The notes beneath the pieces were generated by a model. It saw only the letters and a list, made by a program, of their open reading frames with translations, was not told the DNA's origin and did not search any database. 64,000 nt of DNA from G963677325 sp963810555 (GTDB taxonomy: Bacteria; Bacteroidota; Bacteroidia; Bacteroidales; Prolixibacteraceae), in assembly GCA_963810555.1 (NCBI GenBank), contig CAWENX010000024.1, positions 1 to 64,000 on the forward strand, in the 5' to 3' direction. Shown here one piece after another: positions 45,885 through 53,515 of this stretch (the stretch's first letter is position 1; each line of letters begins with the position of its first letter). Both the position numbers and the translations under genes were made by a program.

Positions 45885-46910
45885 CTAAAATACCAGGACT
45901 TTTGTTCCCGATGCTTTCCCTGATTTAAGATCGTACAAAGCCTTATTGGCATCCTGAAAAGCACAGCTCTCAGTAACAGGCTTTAATTTCATTCTTCCGG
46001 CAATCTGAAGAAATTCTTCAATATCCTTTCTTGTAACGTTGGCAACCGATTTAATCTCCTTCTCCAGCCATAAATGCTCATGATAAACCAGGTTCATCAG
46101 ATAATCCTTATCATTGTTTTCCTTCCTGATGGCATTGATGACCAGCCTTCCTCCCGGCTTCAGAAATTCAAGCGCCTTTACGACAGGTTTCCAGGCAGGG
46201 GTTGTGTCAATAATGCAATCGATCAGTTCGGGTGGCGCGTCTGCTGTATCGCCTGTCCAGTCTGCTCCGAGAGACTTGGCGAGCAGACGGTTTTCATCGC
46301 TCCGGGCAAAAACGAACACTTTGGAGGAGGGATAAAGGAATTTTGACACCTGCAATACCTGGTTCCCCGATCCGCCAAACCCTGTTAAACCCAGTATCTT
46401 TCCTTCCCCCATTCCGGATAATCTAAAGGCTCTGTAACCTACAGCTCCCCCGCATAACAAAGGAGCCGCCTGCTCATCGCTGAAAACATCCGGAATTTTA
46501 TAGGCTGACAACTCAGGAACAACCATATGCTCAGCGTACCCGCCGTTGGCATCCATACCCGTTCCTTTGAATGATGAACAAAGATTTTCCCTTCCTTCTT
46601 TGCAGTAACGGCATTCACCGCACGAGGAAAAAAACCAGCCCACCCCCACCCTGTCGCCGATCTTGTGTTTTAAGGCTTTTTCACCGCATTTCTCCACGAT
46701 CCCGACTACCTGGTGACCAAGTATGACCGGCAAAACAGAAGGGGCTGTACGGCCTTCTATTTCGTCCAGCTCGGTATGGCACACACCGCAGGCCCTGACC
46801 TTTATCCTGATCTCATTGTCTTTGGGTTCCGGGAAGGGTATTTCTGTAAGAGTTAAAGGATTTCTGTTTTCCTCAAAAGAAGATACCCTGTTTAAAACCA
46901 TTGCTTTCAT
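45885..46910 (-). CDS. Zinc-dependent alcohol dehydrogenase
   Basis: A 341-residue medium-chain dehydrogenase. The catalytic zinc site is CGVCHTELD with GHQVVGIVEKCGE, and the structural zinc site is CGECRYCKEGRENLC. The nucleotide-binding loop is degenerate (LTGFGGSGNQVLQVSKFL). The family includes ethanol and broad alcohol/aldehyde dehydrogenases. It is a single gene with no pathway neighbours, so the substrate is open. Confidence 0.88.
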   Translation of the reverse strand: MKAMVLNRVSSFEENRNPLTLTEIPFPEPKDNEIRIKVRACGVCHTELDEIEGRTAPSVLPVILGHQVVGIVEKCGEKALKHKIGDRVGVGWFFSSCGECRYCKEGRENLCSSFKGTGMDANGGYAEHMVVPELSAYKIPDVFSDEQAAPLLCGGAVGYRAFRLSGMGEGKILGLTGFGGSGNQVLQVSKFLYPSSKVFVFARSDENRLLAKSLGADWTGDTADAPPELIDCIIDTTPAWKPVVKALEFLKPGGRLVINAIRKENNDKDYLMNLVYHEHLWLEKEIKSVANVTRKDIEEFLQIAGRMKLKPVTESCAFQDANKALYDLKSGKASGTKVLVF

Positions 46911-47169
46911 ATCTGATGTCTTTTGGTTATATAAAGTTAAGGGATTGAAAGCTATAAATCAACCCGGATTTCTCTGAATTCACGAAAATTAATCAAATTT
47001 TTAATCTGAAATCACGATCTCTTGTTGCGGTATGCCCTGCCCGTTAAACTTGAATTTAAATACGAGTATTCTTTTTCGCAGGTCTTTGGAATTTAAAGTA
47101 TAAAAAAGGAATTGAAAATCCTGAAGTTAAAAGCTGCAACAGCATAATCCTCACCGGCAGGAGGGGTCA

Positions 47170-48282
47170 CTATTTAAATGCTTTTTGTGCAAAATCGTAC
47201 AGGTGAACCCTCCAGACCTGCCACTCATGTGACCCGACCGGTCCTGAGAATGCCGTATGAATGCCATGTTCCTTAAGCGATTCATAGTTTGCTTTCATAT
47301 TCGGGTAAGCAGGTTCGAGTGTGCCGCAGCCGATAAAAAAGAGCCTGTAAGTGTGGTTAAATTCTGCCACGTCTTTAAATATGCCGTTCATAGCCGTTTC
47401 GACATTAAAAACCGTTCCCATTCCCATGCCGCTAAAGGTGCCGACAGTTCCGAATAATTCAGGATGGTCAAAACCGATGCGCACAGCCTGTCCTCCTCCC
47501 ATCGAAAGGCCTGCAATGGCCCTGTTTTTCTGATCGCTCAACGTACGATAACCGGCATCGATCATCGGGATCAGTTCTTTGGTAACCAGGTCGGCAAAGA
47601 GGTTATCATTTCCGCGGGGAGTGTATTGATTTTCAGCGCCCGGGCGCGGAGCATAGCCGTTATCCATCACGATGATAAAAGGTCTTGCTTTGCCTTCGGC
47701 AATCAGATTATCCATGATGAAATTGGCTTTCCCCTGCATTGTCCATCCCATCTCGCTTTCACCCGAGCCATGCTGAAGATACAGGACCGGATATTTCTCA
47801 TTTACAGCCTTATCATATCCCGGAGGGGTGTAAACGAGGCATTTACGGGTAGCCTGCGTGGTTTTTGAATAGTAGAAATGCAGGCGGACTTCACCGTGGG
47901 GCACATTTTTCGGAAGATAAAAATCGAGCCTGTCATCGGGGATCTCGATCATACTGGTCCATTTTGCCCATCCGAAATAGGCGCTGCTGTTAGGGTAAGC
48001 AACCTTTGCCCCGTCGATGCTGATCTCGAAGTAATGCAGGCCCGGCCTGCAGAGATTTGTCGTTAACGTCCACCTGCCATCGCCGTTGTTTTCAAAATTA
48101 TACTCTTTAGCTCCCATGGCCATCGCATCGCTGAGGTTGAGTAATTTCACTTCCCTGGCTCCCGGGGCATTCAAAACAAAAACAGCCCGTTTTGCGCTGT
48201 CCACCGCAGGTTCTTTCATAATCTGGGCCTGAGCGCCGGAAAGGGTGACACAAAAAAGACAGGAAATAATGAGTGCTTTCAT
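47170..48282 (-). CDS. Secreted CE1-like esterase with N-terminal Ig-like domain
   Basis: The start is taken at MKALIISCLFCVTLSGAQA (48282), a clear signal peptide; three codons upstream are optional. An early-set/CBM48-like Ig domain (about 30-125: FVLNAPGAREVKLLNLSDAM) precedes an alpha/beta hydrolase domain. The nucleophile is the Ser of IAGLSMGGGQAVRIG, and the His is in SGPVGSHEWQVWRVHLYDF. This layout matches feruloyl or acetyl esterases of xylan-degrading Bacteroidota. The substrate is not certain. Confidence 0.87.
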   Translation of the reverse strand: MKALIISCLFCVTLSGAQAQIMKEPAVDSAKRAVFVLNAPGAREVKLLNLSDAMAMGAKEYNFENNGDGRWTLTTNLCRPGLHYFEISIDGAKVAYPNSSAYFGWAKWTSMIEIPDDRLDFYLPKNVPHGEVRLHFYYSKTTQATRKCLVYTPPGYDKAVNEKYPVLYLQHGSGESEMGWTMQGKANFIMDNLIAEGKARPFIIVMDNGYAPRPGAENQYTPRGNDNLFADLVTKELIPMIDAGYRTLSDQKNRAIAGLSMGGGQAVRIGFDHPELFGTVGTFSGMGMGTVFNVETAMNGIFKDVAEFNHTYRLFFIGCGTLEPAYPNMKANYESLKEHGIHTAFSGPVGSHEWQVWRVHLYDFAQKAFK

Positions 48283-48612
48283 CTTTAACATGATTTATAC
48301 CGGTTATTTTTTGAATTGAAACTGATATTTTCCCACAACAACATCAAGGGAAATGATATGCCGGATTTTCAATTCCAATATTATATAAAATTCTTTAATT
48401 CCGGCAAATGTATTGCAATTCTTAATTCTCAGTTCTCAATTCTCTTCATCAGCATATCTGCATATCAGCACATCAGTACATCATTCTCAATTCTTTTCCC
48501 GTATTCTATTATAATAATATTGATTATCTGTTGTTTATGAGTATTCTCTTTCGTAGGTTTGAGTGATTCAAGGCATAAAATAATGAAGAGAGGATTGTAA
48601 ATCCAAGGCTAA
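48283..48612. other. gap with short simple repeats
   Basis: Contains TTCTCAG/TTCTCAA heptads near 48425 and ATATCNGC-like octads near 48450, plus a TAnnTTTG match on the minus strand (48405-48412) that could serve the esterase gene. No coding frame is supported. Confidence 0.45.
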
Positions 48613-49062
48613 AGAGTCGCTGATCAGAGATCTGCACCAGCGGGGAACAAGATAAGGCATCACAACGAGTTAAACATGGACAAGGTTTATGCGCAGGCGC
48701 TCGCGTTGTACCGTTCAGGCTTCCGCTTCTGGTTTGAGCCCGATGAGATCGAACAGATCAATCAGAACAACGAGAAGTTCAGGATCATCAGCCTCGAAGA
48801 ACAGCAGCTGTTCAAATTCTTTAACCCCTGCGGCAGGGACGATGCAACCCACCTTTTGTCGAGCTCCGAAATTCTTCACATTATTTTTGACGAAAACAGG
48901 AACCTTATCAATGACGTGAGTTTGCAGCGTTTGGGCAAGATATTGACTGCCAATAAGTTCATAAAAACAAGACGGTCAGGCAGACAGCTTTACTATCTCA
49001 AAAGTAAGGGTCAGAATGGGGAAGGTTACCCCTCTCAAACCCGTATGGACATTGATTCGTAG
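48613..49062 (+). pseudogene. C-terminal remnant of a VirE/VapE-type protein
   Basis: The frame is open from just after a TAA at 48610 and carries MDKVYAQALALYRSGFRFWF, EPDEIEQINQNNEKF and LQRLGKILTANKFIKTRRSG. This matches my memory of the C-terminal end of VirE/VapE primase-helicase-like proteins of Bacteroidota mobile elements, which are several hundred residues longer. Similarity appears to begin before the ATG at 48676, so the piece is 5'-truncated. It marks the left side of an accessory island. Confidence 0.5.
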
Positions 49063-49186
49063 CCGTTTGGTGCAAGCAGGTGTATGCATTTTTCCCAAAT
49101 TGTAATAATAATATTTAAAAAGAAGTCAAAGAGATGAATAATTATTTAAAAGTTTGGGAAAAAACCCTACCCTACCCTACCCTTTT

Positions 49187-49214
49187 TCAATTATCAATTG
49201 TCAATTATCAATTA
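49187..49214. repeat. TCAATTA heptad array at IS insertion site
   Basis: Four units of TCAATTA/G end exactly where the insertion sequence entered. A CCCTA pentamer tract lies just before it (about 49165-49184). Confidence 0.75.
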
Positions 49215-49217
49215 ATT

Positions 49218-50892
49218 AGAGTCTGTCTGTAAAGTCACTTAAATTCGATTTTTTAACCAAAGTTGGCACAGCCGACACTTTCAATTGCCATCTGACTTTA
49301 TGCTATGATCACATTTTTCGTGTTTTTGCACCTCATTTCACTCTATTTTTTAGTGAAGGTTAGCAATAATAAACATAATATCATAATATTGTGGATGACT
49401 TCCCGTATTATGGCAAAAATTTGATTGGTTTTCTGCCTCAGATAGTCGGTGTTGCCGCTATCCTGGCAAGTACCATGCCGGTGAGCACCCTAATATTATA
49501 CGCGATGGCACTCCACATTACTTTTGCCTTGAAGTGCTTAAATCCTTTCCAGGTACAAACCCTCATGTCAAAGCCCCGTTTATAGTTTGAGATGACGGCT
49601 TCGATGCCGCTTCGCCATTTCTTTAAACGTGTTTCCATGTTAAGGCTTGAAGCAATATTGCTAAGGCTTCCTGTAATTTTGTTGAAAACTATATTTGTAA
49701 GGCCCCTTGATTTACAATATTCTGAGTTATCCCGGCTTGCATACCCACCATCGGCAGAGAAGTCGCGGGGAGTGATCCCATAATTCTCTATTACCCTGTC
49801 AAGGGCAGGCTTTAGCAGGGAAGAGTCTGAGGGGTTGCCTTCGGGCACATCGCAATCAATGATAAGAGGGCTCTTGCCCGTGGTAAAGTTCGCTTTATGA
49901 CCGAACAGCGCCTCACGGCCCCCCTTGACGATTATGTCTGTGTGAAGCTCATAAATGGAAAACAACTTTTGATCGTTTGGCACATTCTCCCCCAGTACCT
50001 GTTTGCGGTAGGTCATGCTGTAAACTTTTTCCATCAGGGGAAGAAGCGCTTCTAACTGGGTTACAATAATATAAGCTTTAAGGCCGGCGAAGTTTTTTTT
50101 TATGATATTAGAAACCTGGTTAATGGCTTTTGTAAAGGTAATAAGCTGTTTTTTAAAAAGTTCTGCCTGCTTGTCTTTTGATCTGGTGACATTTATCTTA
50201 AAATATGTCTGCTTTGCCGATCTGGTATAATCAATAAAGGAAAGCTCTTTCGCCTCTTCCCTGAGATGGCTTAACAAACGATGGCTTTCATGGATACAAT
50301 CCCAGACAAGGGAGTTGTTTGTTGGATAGTGGATGTTGCTTTTAATCCCTGTGCTGTCTGTCCTGATCTTGTCGATATCCTCAAAGCCCTCTTCAATGGC
50401 ACATTTAACGATTTCTACAAGAACCTTGTCAAGGGTCTCCTTGCTTATCCTTGAGATATATTTCTGGAATGTCTGAAAGCAAAAAGGATTTCGCTCGTCC
50501 AGCTTTATAAATGTTGCACAAATCCTGGAATCACTTTGAGCATATTCAAGTTCACGGTAGTCATAACCTTTTATCTCTTTGTAAATGGCAGCCCTCACGA
50601 TCTGTTCAACGGAAGGGGTGTCTTTACGCCCAAAAATAGTAATATCATCATTACCAACTACATCCGATTTAAACAGTTGAATTATTTCAGGACGATGTTC
50701 TAAAATAGTATCAATTACACCAAATTCCGGGTTCCTTGACCAGTCTGGTTTCTCAAATTTTAGCACCCAATCATTGAACATTTCCATAAGTAAAGGCTAT
50801 CTTTAATTTGACTGCAAGATAAAAAGAAGTTTTTGATCTACCAAGGATAAATGCCTGATATTCACGTTAAATAAACATTACAGACAGACTCT
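49218..50892 (-). mobile_element. Complete ISNCY-type insertion sequence, 1675 bp
   Basis: Perfect 15-bp terminal inverted repeats AGAGTCTGTCTGTAA are at 49218-49232 and, inverted, 50878-50892. They are flanked by a 4-bp duplication AATT (49214-49217 and 50893-50896). One intact transposase gene fills the element on the minus strand. The intact ends, target duplication and gene all suggest a recent insertion. Confidence 0.9.
49438..50787 (-). CDS. ISNCY-family transposase
   Basis: The 449-residue DDE transposase shows the pattern of the ISNCY/IS1202-like group: KIRTDSTGIKSNIHYPTNN (first Asp), HTDIIVKGGREALFGHKANF and GKSPLIIDCDVPEGNPSDSS, then FSADGGYASRDNSEYCKSRG (second Asp) and WRSGIEAVISNYKRGFDMR with the Glu. 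The length is full, with no stops, so it is likely active. The subgroup name is from memory. Confidence 0.82.
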   Translation of the reverse strand: MEMFNDWVLKFEKPDWSRNPEFGVIDTILEHRPEIIQLFKSDVVGNDDITIFGRKDTPSVEQIVRAAIYKEIKGYDYRELEYAQSDSRICATFIKLDERNPFCFQTFQKYISRISKETLDKVLVEIVKCAIEEGFEDIDKIRTDSTGIKSNIHYPTNNSLVWDCIHESHRLLSHLREEAKELSFIDYTRSAKQTYFKINVTRSKDKQAELFKKQLITFTKAINQVSNIIKKNFAGLKAYIIVTQLEALLPLMEKVYSMTYRKQVLGENVPNDQKLFSIYELHTDIIVKGGREALFGHKANFTTGKSPLIIDCDVPEGNPSDSSLLKPALDRVIENYGITPRDFSADGGYASRDNSEYCKSRGLTNIVFNKITGSLSNIASSLNMETRLKKWRSGIEAVISNYKRGFDMRVCTWKGFKHFKAKVMWSAIAYNIRVLTGMVLARIAATPTI

Positions 50893-50901
50893 AATTAAAC
50901 C

Positions 50902-51204
50902 ATGGAAGAAATATTCGCCTTAATCAAAGCATTCAACCGCCTGGAGGAAAGGGTTGTTGCCCTGACTGCCATGGTTGATATACTGGTAAAATCGCCGTTC
51001 AGGAAGATAACTCTGGATGAGAAAGCCGCAAGCAAATTGCTGGGAGTGTCGGAAAGAACCCTTGCAAGACTGTGCTCGGAAGGCAAGATCCCGTTTATCA
51101 AAATTCATCGCCGCACGCTTTACCGCACCGCGGATTTGTACAGGTACCTGAAGGAGAACATGCAGGAGAATGAAAATCCATCTTCTCCATCACCGCCTTC
51201 ATAA
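50902..51204 (+). CDS. Helix-turn-helix (excisionase/MerR-like) protein
   Basis: A 100-residue protein with an N-terminal amphipathic helix (IKAFNRLEERVVALTAMVDI) and a C-terminal HTH_17-type DNA-binding domain: LDEKAASKLLGVSERTLARL, then GKIPFIKIHRRTLYRTADLY. Such small proteins are common control genes in Bacteroidota integrative elements. The insertion sequence ends six bases upstream of its GTTA-less start (ATG at 50902), so its native leader and ribosome-binding site have been displaced. Confidence 0.75.
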   Translation: MEEIFALIKAFNRLEERVVALTAMVDILVKSPFRKITLDEKAASKLLGVSERTLARLCSEGKIPFIKIHRRTLYRTADLYRYLKENMQENENPSSPSPPS

Positions 51205-51239
51205 AACATTTATCCTTTGCCGTTGGCTTCAGCCAATGG
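51204..51239. repeat. AACATTTATCYTTTGCCG hairpin repeat, copy 1
   Basis: Shared AACATTTATC and TTTGCC lead into a stem CCGTTGGCTTCAGCCAATGG. Copy 2 (52021-52055) has a different stem sequence with pairing preserved. Confidence 0.7.
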
Positions 51240-51283
51240 TATAAAGAACTGCAGATGATGGAGCAACTTTATTATTCATTCTC

Positions 51284-51356
51284 CCCCTCGCTCCTGCGCT
51301 GTTGCATAGAGTGGTGAATTTATCAGGCCGCACAATGCAATCGTTGAGCAGCGAGG
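51284..51356. repeat. 73-bp palindromic element, copy 1
   Basis: Outer arms CCTCGCT/AGCGAGG, inner arms TTGCAT/ATGCAA, central GTGGTGAATTTATCAGGCC. It forms a direct-repeat pair with 51857-51930, one on each side of the orphan secreted-protein gene. Confidence 0.8.
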
Positions 51357-51366
51357 AAACAGGATA

Positions 51367-51777
51367 TTATTGATCTTTTTTATATTCCCCGGGAACAACT
51401 ATTTCTCCGCTTTTTATTGCATCCTCAATTTCTACCCACCAATGTACAACATCTCCTGAACCACAAACCAGGATCACTTTATGTCCTCTTTTATCGTTCC
51501 CGATAGTCCTTATTTTTTTTATTTTAAACAGCTTACCTGAATAATATTGATCTAATTGCGATCCGCGGGGAAACGTCCAGTGTGCAGTATAGATGTAAGC
51601 AAAATAATCTCTTTTGTTGTACCTCAGCGTACCATGTCCAATCTTTATATCGTCCCCGACAACAAAAGTCATCCCGTTCGACGCAGTGTAGCTCGTATCA
51701 GTAATGACCGGTGAATTTTGGCTCATAGACTTTAGAGTCATTGTCAATAAAATAAAGAATACAATTGTTTTTAACAT
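51367..51777 (-). CDS. Orphan small secreted protein
   Basis: A 136-residue product with a signal peptide (LKTIVFFILLTMTLKSMS). The mature part is short and beta-rich with several basic residues (GDDIKIGHGTLRYNKRDYFA, FPRGSQLDQYYSGKLFKIK, VVHWWVEIEDAIKSGEIVVP). I recognise no family. It sits between two copies of a palindromic element and next to an HTH gene in an accessory region, so it may be recently acquired. Function unknown. Confidence 0.55.
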   Translation of the reverse strand: MLKTIVFFILLTMTLKSMSQNSPVITDTSYTASNGMTFVVGDDIKIGHGTLRYNKRDYFAYIYTAHWTFPRGSQLDQYYSGKLFKIKKIRTIGNDKRGHKVILVCGSGDVVHWWVEIEDAIKSGEIVVPGEYKKDQ

Positions 51778-51856
51778 TTCCCGAAAATTAATACCGCACT
51801 AACGTAAATTTAAGGAAATTTTCCTGAATACACTGTATATGCTTTTTTAACCTGTT

Positions 51857-51930
51857 CCCCCGCTCTTGCGCGATTGCATCGCGTGGTGAATTTATCAGGC
51901 CACACGATGCAATCATACAGCAGAGAGGGG
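51857..51930. repeat. 73-bp palindromic element, copy 2
   Basis: GATTGCATCG and CGATGCAATC pair perfectly around GTGG...CCAC, with outer CCCC/GGGG arms. The central sequence TGAATTTATCAGG is identical to copy 1, while stem bases differ in ways that mostly keep pairing. Confidence 0.8.
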
Positions 51931-52020
51931 TCTTACCCATTGTAACAAGATTTATTTCCTCTTATCCTTTAATCCTGCAAATCCCGACTCAGACATTCTT
52001 ATCCTTTGCTGTCGTGATTT

Positions 52021-52132
52021 AACATTTATCTTTTGCCGTCGGTTTTAACCGACGGATTACTAATGTGCCGTCAGGCACAGGAAATGGGTAGAGGATAAAA
52101 CATGAATATTTATTCCGTCCCGAACGGGACGG
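52021..52132. repeat. cluster of three palindromes
   Basis: AACATTTATCTTTTGCCGTC hairpin (52021-52055), TGTGCCGTCAGGCACA (52064-52079) and CCGTCCCGAACGGGACGG (52115-52132) stand in a row. These resemble REP-like intergenic sequences of Bacteroidota. The remaining gap up to 52419 has no gene. Confidence 0.75.
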
Positions 52133-52334
52133 AACATCCAGCTTTAACATGATTTTATACCCATATTTTATACCCTACGGGATAAAGGTTTTCATTGACA
52201 GGAACTTCACAGAATTGTAAATCAACGATTTAAGAACTATTCCACCCTCCTTTTTGCTATCTTTATATACTGTCCTGCGAAAGGGACCAGCTCCGTACCA
52301 AGCTCGTACCTCGTTCGGAAACTGATCACTGTAC

Positions 52335-52354
52335 AGACGCGGCGTGCCACGTCT
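52335..52354. repeat. GTAGAGACGC-type palindromic repeat, second copy
   Basis: Nearly identical to 4474-4493, including the following TCTACTGATCACT. The two central variable positions are exchanged (C/A here, T/G there). Confidence 0.65.
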
Positions 52355-52419
52355 CTACTGATCACTAATCACTCCCCCGGGGCTCTATAAATAATGTCTA
52401 ATTTATTAATTTTAATTCT

Positions 52420-53058
52420 ATGGCTGTTATAAAAGAAAGCCCGCTTGGTGTAATAAGCGGCAAAATAGGTCAAATCGTCGGTTCTACATGGAAGGGAATC
52501 AACTATGTAAGGGTGCTTGCGGGTAGCGTGGCAAACCCTCAAACCGACAAGCAATTGGCTCAGCGCCAGAAATTTGGCAAAACCATGCAATTCCTTCAGC
52601 CCTTATCTGAATTTCTGCAGATAGGCTTCAGAAGCTATGCAGTAGGAATGTCAGGAGTCAACGCGGCAATGAAGTATAACATCAAAAACGCTCTTACCGG
52701 CACATATCCCAACATCGCTGTGGACTATCCCAATGCCCTTGTGGCAAGGGGCAACCTCGCAGGGTCATTGAATGCAGTGGCAAGTTCTACCGTTGCGGGA
52801 ACCGTCAAATTCGACTGGGACGATAACACGGGAGAAATCGGGGCAAGTGCAACTGACAAGTCCCTGCTTGTGGTCTACAACGCGGTACAGAACCAGGCTG
52901 TAACGGTAAACGAGCTGGCTGAAAGGGCAGACGGCACGCAGACCGTAACAGTGCCAAGTTCCTTCAGCGGGGATTTGGTGCAGTGTTACATGGCATTTAT
53001 CGCCGAAGACGGAACTGTTTCCAACAGCGCCTTTGCCGGAGCAGTAACCGTTACCTAA
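52420..53058 (+). CDS. DUF6266 family protein
   Basis: A 212-residue protein with no signal peptide. The N-terminus IKESPLGVISGKIGQIVGST then WKGINYVRVLAG fits DUF6266, followed by TDKQLAQRQKFGKTMQFLQP and a C-terminal FSGDLVQCYMAFIAEDGTVS. The family is restricted to Bacteroidota, is often found near mobile DNA and has no known function. It is the intact counterpart of the remnant at 1011-1589, although the two are far apart in sequence. A hairpin made of heptads follows its stop codon. Confidence 0.75.
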   Translation: MAVIKESPLGVISGKIGQIVGSTWKGINYVRVLAGSVANPQTDKQLAQRQKFGKTMQFLQPLSEFLQIGFRSYAVGMSGVNAAMKYNIKNALTGTYPNIAVDYPNALVARGNLAGSLNAVASSTVAGTVKFDWDDNTGEIGASATDKSLLVVYNAVQNQAVTVNELAERADGTQTVTVPSSFSGDLVQCYMAFIAEDGTVSNSAFAGAVTVT

Positions 53059-53114
53059 GCAGAAGTAAGCAGCAGTGGCAGTCTAACTTTTGACTGCTGC
53101 TGCCTCCTGCCGCT
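53059..53114. repeat. self-complementary heptad run after DUF6266 stop
   Basis: In-phase units starting right after the TAA contain GCAGCAGTGGCAGTC-type sequence facing GACTGCTGCTGCC around a TAACTTTT loop, so the run can fold as a terminator-like hairpin. Confidence 0.6.
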
Positions 53115-53287
53115 GCCGCTTTTTAATTATTGATTCCTTGATTCTTCAAAACGCCTAAAGGCGATCACTGGAGACAGAGGTATTTAGGATGGATACACTT
53201 CCTTGGCAAATGGTTGGTTATGCAATATACCTACGCAAAGGACTTTCACCGTCAAGTTATTCGTTATGCACAGTGCACTAAAAAACA

Positions 53288-53313
53288 GTCCGCACGCAAG
53301 GTTGCGTGCGGAC
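53288..53313. repeat. perfect palindrome in DUF6266-tkt gap
   Basis: GTCCGCACGCAA and its exact complement are separated by GG. No T-tract follows, so this looks like a REP-type element rather than a terminator. The rest of the gap (53115-53460) is featureless. Confidence 0.6.
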
Positions 53314-53460
53314 CAAACTACCCAATTACCATAAAAAAGCTATGATCTGCTTCACATTTGTGAATTGGATCTCGATACAAATTATGAAAATTAAATGTGA
53401 AATCCAAATTTATTTTTCTATTCTATGATTATTTTTATACTCCACAAGAGAGAAAAAACT

Positions 53461-53491
53461 AAAAAAGCAGGAATTCCAAGATTCCTGCTTT
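53461..53491 (-). terminator. tkt terminator
   Basis: AAAGCAGGAAT and ATTCCTGCTTT form an 11-bp stem 25 bp past the tkt stop, followed on the minus strand by a T-rich tract. Confidence 0.85.
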
Positions 53492-53515
53492 ACTTATATA
53501 TATGCGATGAACACT

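Noticed and set aside
48316..48540. 74-codon hydrophobic ORF
   Set aside because: It arises from AT-rich simple repeats (TTCTCAA, ATATC) and has no family features.
51284..51930. Integron attC sites around the secreted gene
   Set aside because: The two palindromes lack the attC core sites and no integron integrase is in the window; they are kept only as an unexplained palindromic pair.
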